Below are positions 9,029 through 16,556 of a stretch of 64,000 nt of DNA, piece by piece. The DNA lies in NCBI GenBank assembly GCA_036398175.1, contig DASWHL010000037.1, positions 62,001-126,000 of the forward strand. Direction: 5' to 3'. The notes under the pieces are model-generated. The model did no database searches. It was not told the DNA's origin and saw nothing but the letters and a program-made list of their open reading frames with translations. Every line of letters starts with the position of its first letter. Positions within the stretch are counted from its first letter, which is position 1. The translations under genes were made by a program, and so were the position numbers. Source of the stretch: JAOTWJ01 sp036398175 (GTDB lineage Bacteria > Gemmatimonadota > Gemmatimonadetes > Gemmatimonadales > GWC2-71-9).

Positions 9029-10501
9029 GTGTTCCGTCGTGTTCTCCTGGTTGCGTTCCTCCCGCTCGCGCTCGCCACGCCCGCCACCGCCCAGTCGCTC
9101 AAATCCCGCATTGACCGACTGCTGGACGCACCCCCGTTTGATCGAGCCAGTTGGGGCGTGGTGCTGACCGATTCGGCCGGGCGGGTGCTCTATACACGGA
9201 ACGCGGATCGCCTGTTCATCCCCGCGTCGAACACGAAGCTCGTGGTCACGGCCACCGCCAGTGCCCTGCTGCCCGCGGACTTCCGGATCGAGACGAGCGT
9301 CTACGGCGGCGGCCCGCTCGCCGACGGGACGCTGCACGGCGACCTGATCCTGTACGGCCGCGGCGACCCCACCTTCAGCGAGCGGTGCTACGGAACGGAC
9401 ACGCTGGCGCTCGGCGCGTGCGAGCGGGTGTGGTCGCGCCTCGAGGCGCTGGCCGACAGTGTCCGCGCGCGCGGTATCCGGCACGTCGCCGGGGCGGTGG
9501 TCGGCGACGGGAGCTACTTCGACAGCCAGTTCCTGCATCCGGACTGGGACACGTACGACGTGAACTGGTGGTACGGGTCACCGGTCGGCTCGCTCGGCGT
9601 GAACGACAATGCCGTGGACATCACGTGGCGTCCGGGCCCGCTGGTGGATGGCCCGGCAACCCTGAGCTTCGCGCCGGACCTTGGCCTCCTGCGTCTCGAG
9701 AACCGCACCCGCACCACCGATTCCGGCGGCACCACGGCCATTGACTTCTTCCGGCATCCGGGGACGCTCGACCTCTGGGCCGAAGGCACGGTGGCGCGCA
9801 CGAGCCGGGGGCGCACCGAGCACTTCGCGCTCCCGGACCCCAACCTCTACGCCGCCGCCGCGTTCCGCGCCGCGCTGGCGCGTCGGGGCGTGAGCGTCGC
9901 CGGACCCACCCGCGCCACGGTGGACAGCATGGCCTACCGGTCGGTGCGCGACGCGCCGCCGCTGGTGCGGTTCGCCTCCCGGAACCGGGATGACCTGATC
10001 TTCCCGATCCTCAACACGAGCCAGAACTGGTTCGCGGAGATGCTCCTCAAGACGCTGGGGCGCCGTTTCGGCACGGCCGGTTCCTGGAGCGCGGGCCTCG
10101 CGGTGGAGCGGCGGTTCCTGATTGACTCGGCGGGGATTGATTCCGCCGCGTTCAGCCTGAGCGACGGGTCGGGCCTCTCGGCCAGCAATCTCGTTTCGCC
10201 CAACGGGTTCGCGCGGCTGCTGCGCTACCTGTGGCAGCACCCGCAGCGCGGTGGCTTCGTGCGCGCGCTTCCGCGCTCCGGCCAAATCGGCTCGCTCCGC
10301 ACGCGCTTCGTGGGCACACCGCTCGAAGGCCGCGTCTTGGCCAAGACCGGCAGCATCCGCCACGTGAACGCGCTCGCCGGCTACATCGAGCGGGACCGCG
10401 GCGGACCGCTCGTGTTCTCGGTCATGGCCAACAACCACACGGTGCCGGGCCGGGCGATGCTGGCGCAGATTGATTCGATCGTGGTGCAGATGGGGCGGTG
10501 A
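9029..10501 (+). CDS. dacB: D-alanyl-D-alanine carboxypeptidase/endopeptidase (PBP4, S13 family)
   Basis: 490 aa periplasmic penicillin-binding protein that trims or cleaves peptidoglycan cross-links. All three active-site motifs are present: SxxK as SNTK (residues 67-70), SxN as SQN (331-333) and KTG (439-441). The GTG at 9029 is preferred over the in-frame ATG at 8972. It sits 5 nt after a GAGG, and it begins directly with a signal peptide (FRRVLLVAFLPLALATPATAQ). The gene is divergent from the TamA-like gene and ends 16 bp from the convergent reductase gene. Length and motif order match the family; confidence is high. Confidence 0.92.
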   Translation: MFRRVLLVAFLPLALATPATAQSLKSRIDRLLDAPPFDRASWGVVLTDSAGRVLYTRNADRLFIPASNTKLVVTATASALLPADFRIETSVYGGGPLADGTLHGDLILYGRGDPTFSERCYGTDTLALGACERVWSRLEALADSVRARGIRHVAGAVVGDGSYFDSQFLHPDWDTYDVNWWYGSPVGSLGVNDNAVDITWRPGPLVDGPATLSFAPDLGLLRLENRTRTTDSGGTTAIDFFRHPGTLDLWAEGTVARTSRGRTEHFALPDPNLYAAAAFRAALARRGVSVAGPTRATVDSMAYRSVRDAPPLVRFASRNRDDLIFPILNTSQNWFAEMLLKTLGRRFGTAGSWSAGLAVERRFLIDSAGIDSAAFSLSDGSGLSASNLVSPNGFARLLRYLWQHPQRGGFVRALPRSGQIGSLRTRFVGTPLEGRVLAKTGSIRHVNALAGYIERDRGGPLVFSVMANNHTVPGRAMLAQIDSIVVQMGR

Positions 10502-10517
10502 GGGGGGTCCTGGGAGC

Positions 10518-11903
10518 CTACCGTTCCCTCACGGCCGCCAGGCACTCGGCCACCGTCACGCACTTCACCCGCGGCCGCCCGCACGCCTTGCCGCGCGCCG
10601 TCTCGGCGGCGTCAATCCGGAGCCAGTCCTCGAACACGACCACGTCCGGCTGGCGCTGGCGCACGAGCGCCTCGACGGACGCCGGATCGGAGGCGGCGGG
10701 GACCGGGAGCGTTCCGGCCGCGGCATCGGCCAGCATGCTCTCCACGGTCTCCGCCGCATCGGGTTTGTTCGTCCCGATCACGCCGGACGGCCCGCGCTTG
10801 ATCCACCCGCTCACGTAGAGGCCCGGGACCACGGCGTCGTGGTCCAGCACCCGCCCGTGGTCGTGCGGTACGGTGCCGCCCCGCTCGTCGAACGGGAGGC
10901 CGGGAAGCGGGACGCCGTGGTAGCCGACGGACCGGAACACGAGGTCCACCGGCAATCCCTCGACCTCGTCCGTCGGCACGGCCTTGAGCCCGCCGCGCCC
11001 ATCCGCCTCGAGCCGGTTGCGGACGAGCCGCAGCCCACGGACGCCCCCCGCGTCGTCTCCCAGGATCTCGACGGGTGAGACGAGAAACCGCAGCGTGAGG
11101 GTTCCGGGCTTGCCGGTGCGCTGCCGCGTCGAGAACTCGGTCAGGATCTCGACCTTCCTGGCCAGCGCGCGATCGTCGGAAGCCTCGAGCGCCGCGGCGC
11201 TGAGCGGGTCGAGCGCGCCGTCCCGGGGCGGGACCACGATGTCGGCTCCGGCCAGCTCCCCGAGCTCCCGCACCTCGGCGTTCGTGAAGGCCGCCTGCAC
11301 CGGACCGCGGCGGCCCAGGAGATACACCTCGCGGATGCCGGACGACGCCAGGGCCGCCTCGGCATATGGCGCGATGTCGGTCGCCGCCAGCTCCTCAGCC
11401 GTCCGGCAGAGGATCCGGGCCACGTCCACCGCCACGTTCCCGACCCCGATCACCGCCGCGCGCGGGTGCGAGAGATCGAAGGTCCGATCCCGGAAGTCGG
11501 GATGCCCGTTGTACCACGCCACGAACTCGGTGGCGGGATGACTGCGTGCCAGGTCCTCCCCCGGGATCCCCAGCCGGCGATCGGTCTGGGCCCCCGTGGC
11601 GAAGCAGATCGCGTGATAGTGCGGCCGCAGGTCGTCCAGGGTGACGCGCGTCCCCACGTCCACGTTTCCGAAGAACCGGAAGCCCGGACGGCGGGCGATC
11701 TTTTCGAACGACCGCGTGACGCTCTTGATCTTCTGATGGTCCGGGGCGACGCCGAAGCGGACGAGTCCATACGGCGCCGGCAGGCGCTCGAACATGTCCA
11801 CCGACACGACGAGGTTGCCCTGGGAGAGCAGCGACTCCGCCGTGAAGAACGCCGCGGGACCGGATCCGACCACCGCGACGCGCAGCGGGTTGGGAATCGT
11901 CAT
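10518..11903 (-). CDS. fprA: FAD-dependent ferredoxin/adrenodoxin-type NADP+ reductase (FprA-like)
   Basis: 461 aa flavoprotein of the adrenodoxin-reductase fold, moving electrons between NADPH and ferredoxin. The FAD Rossmann motif VGSGPAAFFTAE is near residue 11, followed by the family signature PYGLVRFGVAPDHQKIK. The NADP motif IGVGNVAVDVARIL lies near residue 150, and the C-terminal GWIKRGPSGVIGTNK is conserved. A 76-bp gap separates its start from the divergent adenosyltransferase gene and must hold both promoters. No ferredoxin gene is adjacent, so the redox partner is unknown. Confidence 0.9.
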   Translation of the reverse strand: MTIPNPLRVAVVGSGPAAFFTAESLLSQGNLVVSVDMFERLPAPYGLVRFGVAPDHQKIKSVTRSFEKIARRPGFRFFGNVDVGTRVTLDDLRPHYHAICFATGAQTDRRLGIPGEDLARSHPATEFVAWYNGHPDFRDRTFDLSHPRAAVIGVGNVAVDVARILCRTAEELAATDIAPYAEAALASSGIREVYLLGRRGPVQAAFTNAEVRELGELAGADIVVPPRDGALDPLSAAALEASDDRALARKVEILTEFSTRQRTGKPGTLTLRFLVSPVEILGDDAGGVRGLRLVRNRLEADGRGGLKAVPTDEVEGLPVDLVFRSVGYHGVPLPGLPFDERGGTVPHDHGRVLDHDAVVPGLYVSGWIKRGPSGVIGTNKPDAAETVESMLADAAAGTLPVPAASDPASVEALVRQRQPDVVVFEDWLRIDAAETARGKACGRPRVKCVTVAECLAAVRER

Positions 11904-11964
11904 GCGCCCAAGATAGTCGGCCGGTCCGGGGGTTGCCGCGCTTCCTTCGGCCGAACGGACGACC

Positions 11965-11980
11965 TACCTTCCCCCACCGA
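11965..11980 (+). promoter_or_regulatory. Candidate -10 element of the adenosyltransferase operon
   Basis: TACCTT at 11965-11970 lies 9 nt before the ATG at 11980, with only a C-rich stretch between and no Shine-Dalgarno sequence. If used as a -10 element the transcript would start at or within a few bases of the ATG. The same layout recurs at the Lon-domain, histone-deacetylase and GspH-like genes. No convincing -35 is visible. Confidence 0.35.
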
Positions 11981-12525
11981 TGAAGATCTACACGAGGACC
12001 GGGGACGGCGGCGAGACGGCGCTGTTCGGCGGCGGCCGGGTGTCGAAGCACCACGTGCGCGTGATGGCCTACGGCGACGTGGACGAACTGAACTCGACGC
12101 TGGGCGCCGCCATGGCGACACCGCCCAGGGACACTGAAGAGGAGCTGCTCGAGCAGGTCCAGCGGGATCTGTTCGCGATCGGCGGCCAGCTCGCGTCGCC
12201 CGACCCCTCGCGCGTCGAGGGCGCGCTCGCGAAGGCGCGAATAGACGAGCGGCGGATCGCGCGGATGGAAGCGATGATGGACCGCGCCGAGGCCGTGCTC
12301 CCACCGCTCGCGTCGTTCGTGCTCCCGGGGGGCTGCTCCAAGGCCGCCGCGTTCCACGTGGCCCGGACAGTGTGCCGGCGGGCGGAGCGGAGTGTGGTGG
12401 CGCTGCACGAGCGCGAACCGGTGGCGCCGATCATCCTGATCTACCTGAACCGCCTCTCCGACCTCCTGTTCACGCTCGCCCGGCTGGCCAACCACCAGGC
12501 GGGGGTGGCCGACCGGACCTGGTAG
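11980..12525 (+). CDS. pduO: Cob(I)yrinic acid a,c-diamide adenosyltransferase, PduO type
   Basis: 181 aa ATP:corrinoid adenosyltransferase, attaching the adenosyl group to cob(I)alamin. The N-terminal ATP-binding sequence KIYTRTGDGGETALFGGGRVSK, AYGDVDELNS, and the C-terminal RRAERSVVAL and LIYLNRLSDLLFTLAR are hallmark motifs of the PduO/MMAB family. The phzF-like GTG follows after one base, so the two are co-transcribed. The window's MetH needs methylcobalamin rather than adenosylcobalamin, so the consumer of this product lies outside the window. Confidence 0.92.
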   Translation: MKIYTRTGDGGETALFGGGRVSKHHVRVMAYGDVDELNSTLGAAMATPPRDTEEELLEQVQRDLFAIGGQLASPDPSRVEGALAKARIDERRIARMEAMMDRAEAVLPPLASFVLPGGCSKAAAFHVARTVCRRAERSVVALHEREPVAPIILIYLNRLSDLLFTLARLANHQAGVADRTW

Positions 12526-12526
12526 G

Positions 12527-13444
12527 GTGCGCATCCACCGCTTCCATCAGCTCGACGTCTTCACGACGACGCCGCTGGCCGGAAACCCGCTGGCGGTGTT
12601 CCCCGACGCGCGCGGGATGGACGCGGCCACCATGCAGGCCCTCGCGCGGGAGATGAACCTCTCGGAGACCACGTTCGTCCTGCCGTCCGAGACGGCGACC
12701 CGTCGCGTGCGGTTCTTCACGCCCGCGGCGGAGATCCCGCTCGCCGGGCACCCGACGATCGGGACGTGGTGGCTGCTGGCCGAGCTGGGGCTGATCCCCG
12801 ACCTGCCCGCCTTGGGCCCGGCCCGCGTCACGCAGGAAACGGGGCGCGGCGTGCTGCCGGTGGACCTCGAGCTGAAGGACGGGCGGCCGGTCACCGTCGA
12901 GATGACCCAGGCCACGCCGGAATGGGGCGCCGTGGTGACCGACCGCGCCGCGCTGGCCCGCGCACTGGGCGGCGGCGCCGACCTCCTGGCGGACGGCCCC
13001 GCGCCGCAGGTCGTCTCCACTGCGCTGCCACAGCTCATGGTGCCGGTCCGTGCGCGCGCGGCGCTCCGCGACCTGCCCAGCGGAGGGACCGGCGGAGGGC
13101 TGGCGGCTGCGCTGCGCGCCCTGGGCACCGACTGCGCGATGCTCTACGCGGCGGGCGACGCCGCCGACCCGACGGCCCACTGCCGGATGTTTGCGCCGGG
13201 CCTGGGCGTACCGGAGGACCCGGCCACCGGCAGCGCCGCGGGGGCGCTGGGCGCCTACCTGGTGCGCCACCGCGTGGCCGTGCCCAGGAACGGGGTGGTC
13301 CGGTTGAGCTTCGAGCAGGGCGTCGACATCGGGCGCCCGAGCCGCATTGCCGTGCAGGTGCGTTGCGACGCCGCGGGGGACATCACGGAGGTGCGGGTCG
13401 GTGGCGCGGCGGTGCGGGTCATCACCGGCGACGTGACCCTGTAG
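12527..13444 (+). CDS. PhzF-family isomerase
   Basis: 305 aa protein of the PhzF/diaminopimelate-epimerase-like fold. The N-terminal HRFHQLDVFTTTPLAGNPLAVF and the catalytic Glu in NLSETTFV (residues 43-50) are present. So are IPLAGHPTIGT and EDPATGSAAGALGAYL of the second half. Members catalyse isomerisation steps, but most bacterial copies, like this one, have no assigned substrate. No phenazine genes are near. The GTG start follows the pduO stop by one base, and aroB starts 6 bp downstream. Confidence 0.88.
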   Translation: MRIHRFHQLDVFTTTPLAGNPLAVFPDARGMDAATMQALAREMNLSETTFVLPSETATRRVRFFTPAAEIPLAGHPTIGTWWLLAELGLIPDLPALGPARVTQETGRGVLPVDLELKDGRPVTVEMTQATPEWGAVVTDRAALARALGGGADLLADGPAPQVVSTALPQLMVPVRARAALRDLPSGGTGGGLAAALRALGTDCAMLYAAGDAADPTAHCRMFAPGLGVPEDPATGSAAGALGAYLVRHRVAVPRNGVVRLSFEQGVDIGRPSRIAVQVRCDAAGDITEVRVGGAAVRVITGDVTL

Positions 13445-13450
13445 CGCGCC

Positions 13451-14539
13451 GTGCACGTCATCACCGTCCCGCTCGGCCCCGAGTCCTACGACATCACGAT
13501 TGGCGCGGGCGCCCTCGCCACCCTTGCCAACGTGCTCACGCGCCGCTGCCCCGCCGCGCGCTACGCGATCATTGCGGACACGACCGTGGCGGGCCTCTAC
13601 GGTGACGCGGTACGCGCGGCCGCCGGCGCCGCCGGCCCGTGCGACCTGTTCTCTTTTCCGGCGGGCGAATGGAACAAGTCGCGCGAGCAATGGGCGGCGC
13701 TCAGCGATGCGATGGCGCATGCCGGCATCGGGCGGGACGGGGCGGTCATCGCGCTCGGCGGCGGCGTGTCCGGCGACCTGGCCGGATTCGTGGCGGCCAC
13801 CTACCGGCGCGGCATCCCGTTCGTCCAGGTCCCCACCTCCCTCCTGGCCATGGTGGACAGCTCGATCGGCGGGAAGACCGGCGTGGATACCCCGCACGGG
13901 AAGAACCTGGTGGGCGCGTTCCACCAGCCGCGCGCGGTGATCGCGGACGTCACGATGCTCCGGACCTTGCCGAGCCCGCACGTACACGCCGGGCTGGCCG
14001 AGGCGATCAAGCACGGGGCGATCGCCGACCGCGGGCATTTCGACAGGATCGGCGAGCTGCGCGACGCCCTGGTGGCCCGGGACCCGGAGGCGCTCGACGC
14101 GATCGTCGCCCGGAGCGTGGCCATCAAGGCCGACGTGGTCGCGGACGACGCAAAGGAGTCGGGGCGCCGCGCCGTGCTCAACTTCGGCCATACGGTGGGC
14201 CATGCGGTGGAGACGGTCTCCGGCTACGGGCTCCTGCATGGAGAGGCCGTCGCGATCGGCATGGCGGTCGAGGCGGCCCTCGGGACCGCCATGGGCATCA
14301 CCAGCGCGGGCACGGCGGACCGGCTGCGGCGCGCTCTGGAGGCCCTGAACCTCCCCACCGACCCCGGGGACGCATCCCCGGACGCCATCCTCGAGGCCAT
14401 GGCGCACGACAAGAAATCCCGGGGCGGTACTGTCAAGTTTGCATTCCTGAAAGAGATAGGGCAGGTGGCCCGAAGCGAAGGCGGCGAGTACACGTTTTCG
14501 GCGCCGGGAAACCTGATCCGAGCGGCGCTTGGCGGGTGA
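13451..14539 (+). CDS. aroB: 3-dehydroquinate synthase
   Basis: 362 aa, NAD+- and metal-dependent enzyme for the second step of the shikimate pathway (DAHP to 3-dehydroquinate). Visible signatures include ALGGGVSGDLAGFVAATYRRG (NAD binding, around residues 98-118), VPTSLLAMVDSSIGGKTGVD, GKNLVGAFHQP and the metal-binding NFGHTVGHAVE and LHGEAVAIGM histidines. It begins with GTG, 6 bp after the phzF-like gene, as the last member of a three-gene operon. Length is normal for the family. No other aromatic-pathway gene is in the window. Confidence 0.95.
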   Translation: MHVITVPLGPESYDITIGAGALATLANVLTRRCPAARYAIIADTTVAGLYGDAVRAAAGAAGPCDLFSFPAGEWNKSREQWAALSDAMAHAGIGRDGAVIALGGGVSGDLAGFVAATYRRGIPFVQVPTSLLAMVDSSIGGKTGVDTPHGKNLVGAFHQPRAVIADVTMLRTLPSPHVHAGLAEAIKHGAIADRGHFDRIGELRDALVARDPEALDAIVARSVAIKADVVADDAKESGRRAVLNFGHTVGHAVETVSGYGLLHGEAVAIGMAVEAALGTAMGITSAGTADRLRRALEALNLPTDPGDASPDAILEAMAHDKKSRGGTVKFAFLKEIGQVARSEGGEYTFSAPGNLIRAALGG

Positions 14540-14585
14540 ATCGGAAGTCGTTCAAGGGAAAGCGGTTCCGCAGTTCACCAACATC

Positions 14586-14712
14586 TCCACATCACGAAAC
14601 TCATTACACTGTAACGAGTTATGTAGTTGGGTCGATCTGCGGTTTTCGGCGGTTTGACCCCAACGTGCATGAACGGCCGAAGGAGTTGCCATTTAACGAT
14701 TTGTGATGTGGA
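14586..14712. repeat. AT-rich leader segment bounded by 10-bp inverted repeats
   Basis: TCCACATCAC (14586-14595) and its exact reverse complement GTGATGTGGA (14703-14712) bracket a stretch of unusually low G+C between aroB and the sigma-factor promoter. It contains a further palindrome (14598-14620). No open reading frame is credible here. It could be a regulatory region or a small inserted element. Confidence 0.5.
14598..14620. promoter_or_regulatory. Operator-like 11-bp inverted repeat
   Basis: AACTCATTACA and TGTAACGAGTT are separated by one base and are reverse complements except at one position. A 23-bp AT-rich near-palindrome about 105 bp upstream of the -35 box is what a dimeric regulator would bind. 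The regulator is unknown. Confidence 0.4.
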
Positions 14713-14725
14713 AATCTTGATTTTC

Positions 14726-14754
14726 TTGACGCTTCTCGCGGCGTTCCCTATATT
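14726..14754 (+). promoter_or_regulatory. Sigma-70-type promoter of the sigma-factor gene
   Basis: TTGACG (14726-14731) and TATATT (14749-14754) are separated by exactly 17 bp, close to the consensus for housekeeping sigma factors. Predicted transcription start is near 14761, giving a ~75-nt leader before the ATG at 14836. It is the clearest promoter in the window. Confidence 0.7.
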
Positions 14755-14835
14755 CGCCCCGCTCGATTGCCGGTCAAAATGGCGGTCACGAAGCCGCCAC
14801 CATCCATACAACTTCCACCCATCACAGGGGCGGGT

Positions 14836-15732
14836 ATGGCTCAGCAGGTACGGGCGAGCAAGAGCAAAGCCTTCTTCCGCGTGACGTCGTCCAACGCATT
14901 CGACCAGTACCTGCAGGACATCCAGAAGATCCCCCTCATCAAGGACCCGGAAGAAGAACGGGCCCTGGCGCGCCGGGCGCAGGCGGGGGACCCCAGGTCG
15001 GCCGAGCGGCTGGTCACCGCCAATCTCCGCTTCGTCATTTCCTACGTGAAGAAGTACCAGGGCCACGGCCTCGACCTCTCGGAGCTCGTCGCGATCGGGA
15101 ACGAGGGGTTGCTCAAGGCCGTCCGGAAGTTCGATCCGGAGCAGGGCGTCAAGTTCATTTCCTACGCCGTGTGGTGGGTCCGGCAGGCCGTGCTCAAGGC
15201 GCTGGCCGAGCAGACCCGCAGCGTCCGGATCCCGCTCAACCAGAACAGCCACTTCATCCGGATGGCCCGGACCGAGACCTATCTCTCGCAGGAGCTGGGT
15301 CGGGAGCCCACCGACGACGAGATCGCGCGGGCCCTCGAGGACACGCCGGAAAACGTGCGCGCCGCGCGGCGGATGACGGCGGGGGAGATTTCCCTCGACG
15401 CGCCCATTGATCGCACGGAGCGCGACGCGGCTACCGTGGGCGAGCGGTTCTCGGCGGAGGAAGGCACCGAGATCGAAGACACCACCGACGCCACGCTCCA
15501 GCGCGAGTTCATTGATCGCATCTTCCAGAAATACCTCACGCCCCGCGAGCGCCGGATCCTGTACCTCTACTACGGCCTCGAGGAAGGCTCCGAGGGCATG
15601 ACCCTGGAGCGCATCGGCGAGATCCTCGGCGTCACCCGCGAACGCGTCCGCCAGATCCGCGAGCGCGCCTTCGAGAAGCTGCGCCAGAGCCCGGACGGGA
15701 AGGCGCTGATGGGGTTTTGGCGGGCGGCATAG
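14836..15732 (+). CDS. rpoD: Primary-type sigma-70 RNA polymerase sigma factor (RpoD/SigA-like)
   Basis: 298 aa. Region 1.2 (FDQYLQDIQKIPLI) is followed by region 2 (LVTANLRFVISYVKKYQG, LDLSELVAIGNEGL, and 2.4 as SYAVWWVRQAVLKALAEQ). Region 3 and a complete region 4 follow (LTPRERRILYLYYGL, LGVTRERVRQIRERAFEKLR). There is no region 1.1, as in the compact primary sigma factors of Bacteroidetes. The ATG at 14836 is chosen because it follows an AGGGGCGG sequence; an in-frame TTG at 14767 would add 23 residues without homology. It has its own promoter. Whether it is the primary or a group-2 factor cannot be settled from one window. Confidence 0.88.
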   Translation: MAQQVRASKSKAFFRVTSSNAFDQYLQDIQKIPLIKDPEEERALARRAQAGDPRSAERLVTANLRFVISYVKKYQGHGLDLSELVAIGNEGLLKAVRKFDPEQGVKFISYAVWWVRQAVLKALAEQTRSVRIPLNQNSHFIRMARTETYLSQELGREPTDDEIARALEDTPENVRAARRMTAGEISLDAPIDRTERDAATVGERFSAEEGTEIEDTTDATLQREFIDRIFQKYLTPRERRILYLYYGLEEGSEGMTLERIGEILGVTRERVRQIRERAFEKLRQSPDGKALMGFWRAA

Positions 15733-15862
15733 ACGACGGTAGGAGACGGCAGGGGGCGGTAGGGGCGGCGGTCCGGGCGGGCCGCCGTTCGCCTTGTCTG
15801 GCGTTGGACTCGCCCCCACCACCCCCCCCTGCCGTCGTCTACCGCCCCCTACCGTCTCCCTA
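15733..15862. repeat. Inverted pair of GACGGTAG/GGCGGTAGG-type short repeats
   Basis: The 140-bp gap after the sigma factor begins with degenerate short repeats (GACGGTAGGAG, GGCAGGGGGCGGTAGGGG, 15735-15770). It ends with their reverse complements (CTGCCGTCGTC, TACCGCCCCCTACCGTCTCC, 15829-15860). The two arms could fold into a long hairpin with a ~60-nt loop. No U-tract follows, so it is not a classical terminator. It belongs to the window-wide family of short inverted tandem repeats. Confidence 0.5.
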
Positions 15863-15873
15863 TATTCCCCCCA
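15861..15873 (+). promoter_or_regulatory. Candidate -10 element of a leaderless operon transcript
   Basis: TATATT at 15861-15866 is separated from the ATG at 15873 by six C residues only. There is no Shine-Dalgarno site, and a normal -10 to start distance places transcription initiation on the ATG itself. A weak -35 candidate (TCTACC) lies 17 bp upstream. This promoter would drive the six-gene glycolate-oxidase operon. Confidence 0.45.
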
Positions 15874-16556
15874 TGGCCACGCTGGAAGTCCCCCTCTTCC
15901 CGCTCGGCGTCGTGCTCTTCCCGGGCACTCCGCAGCTCCTGCACATCTTCGAGCCCCGGTATCGCCAGATGCTGGCCGACTGCCTCGAGGGTGACCGCCG
16001 CTTCGGGCTCTCCTTCGTCAAGGGGGACGCGGGGGACGACCCGGAACCGCTGCCCGGGGACGTGGGCTGTCTCGCGTCGGTGCACGAATCGCGCATGCTC
16101 CCGGACGGGCGGTCCAACATTCTCGCCGTCGGTGAAGCGCGGTACATCCTGCGCGCGTACGCCCGCAGCGACCTGCCGTACCGGATGGCGCTGGTCGAGA
16201 CCTTCGACGACGACGACCTCAGCGCGCCGCAGGTGGCGGAGTTGGCCGTGCAGGCGCGGGCGCAGTTCGCCAGGTTCGTCACCGGCATGCAGCTGCTCAG
16301 CGACCGTCCGGCGCAGACGATCCCGCTCGACGGCACGCCCCAGGCGATGTCCTTCCAGATCGCCGCCACCCTCGAGCTGGAGGGCGAGGTCAAGCAGGAG
16401 CTGCTCGCCCTGCAGTCCACCCATGCGCGCCTGCAGCGCCTCCTCCAGTTCCTCCGCCCCATCAACCATGAGCTCGGCCGACGGGTGGAGGTGCATACCC
16501 GCGCGCGGGGCAACGGGAAAGGCGGCCCCAGTCAGGACGTCGTGACCGGGTCATGA
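15873..16556 (+). CDS. Lon N-terminal (substrate-binding) domain protein
   Basis: 227 aa consisting only of the Lon/PUA-like N-terminal domain (VPLFPLGVVLFPG, LHIFEPRYRQMLADCL, FGLSFVKG) plus a helical tail; the AAA+ and protease domains of Lon are absent. Stand-alone copies are widespread in bacteria but lack a settled function, probably peptide or protein binding. It starts right at a -10-like element and overlaps glcD by 4 nt (ATGA), so it leads the glycolate-oxidase operon. The reason for that linkage is unknown. Confidence 0.85.
   Translation: MATLEVPLFPLGVVLFPGTPQLLHIFEPRYRQMLADCLEGDRRFGLSFVKGDAGDDPEPLPGDVGCLASVHESRMLPDGRSNILAVGEARYILRAYARSDLPYRMALVETFDDDDLSAPQVAELAVQARAQFARFVTGMQLLSDRPAQTIPLDGTPQAMSFQIAATLELEGEVKQELLALQSTHARLQRLLQFLRPINHELGRRVEVHTRARGNGKGGPSQDVVTGS

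Noticed and set aside
12470..14407. 645-codon minus-strand frame across phzF and aroB
   Set aside because: It is antisense to two well-identified genes and has no recognisable protein features.
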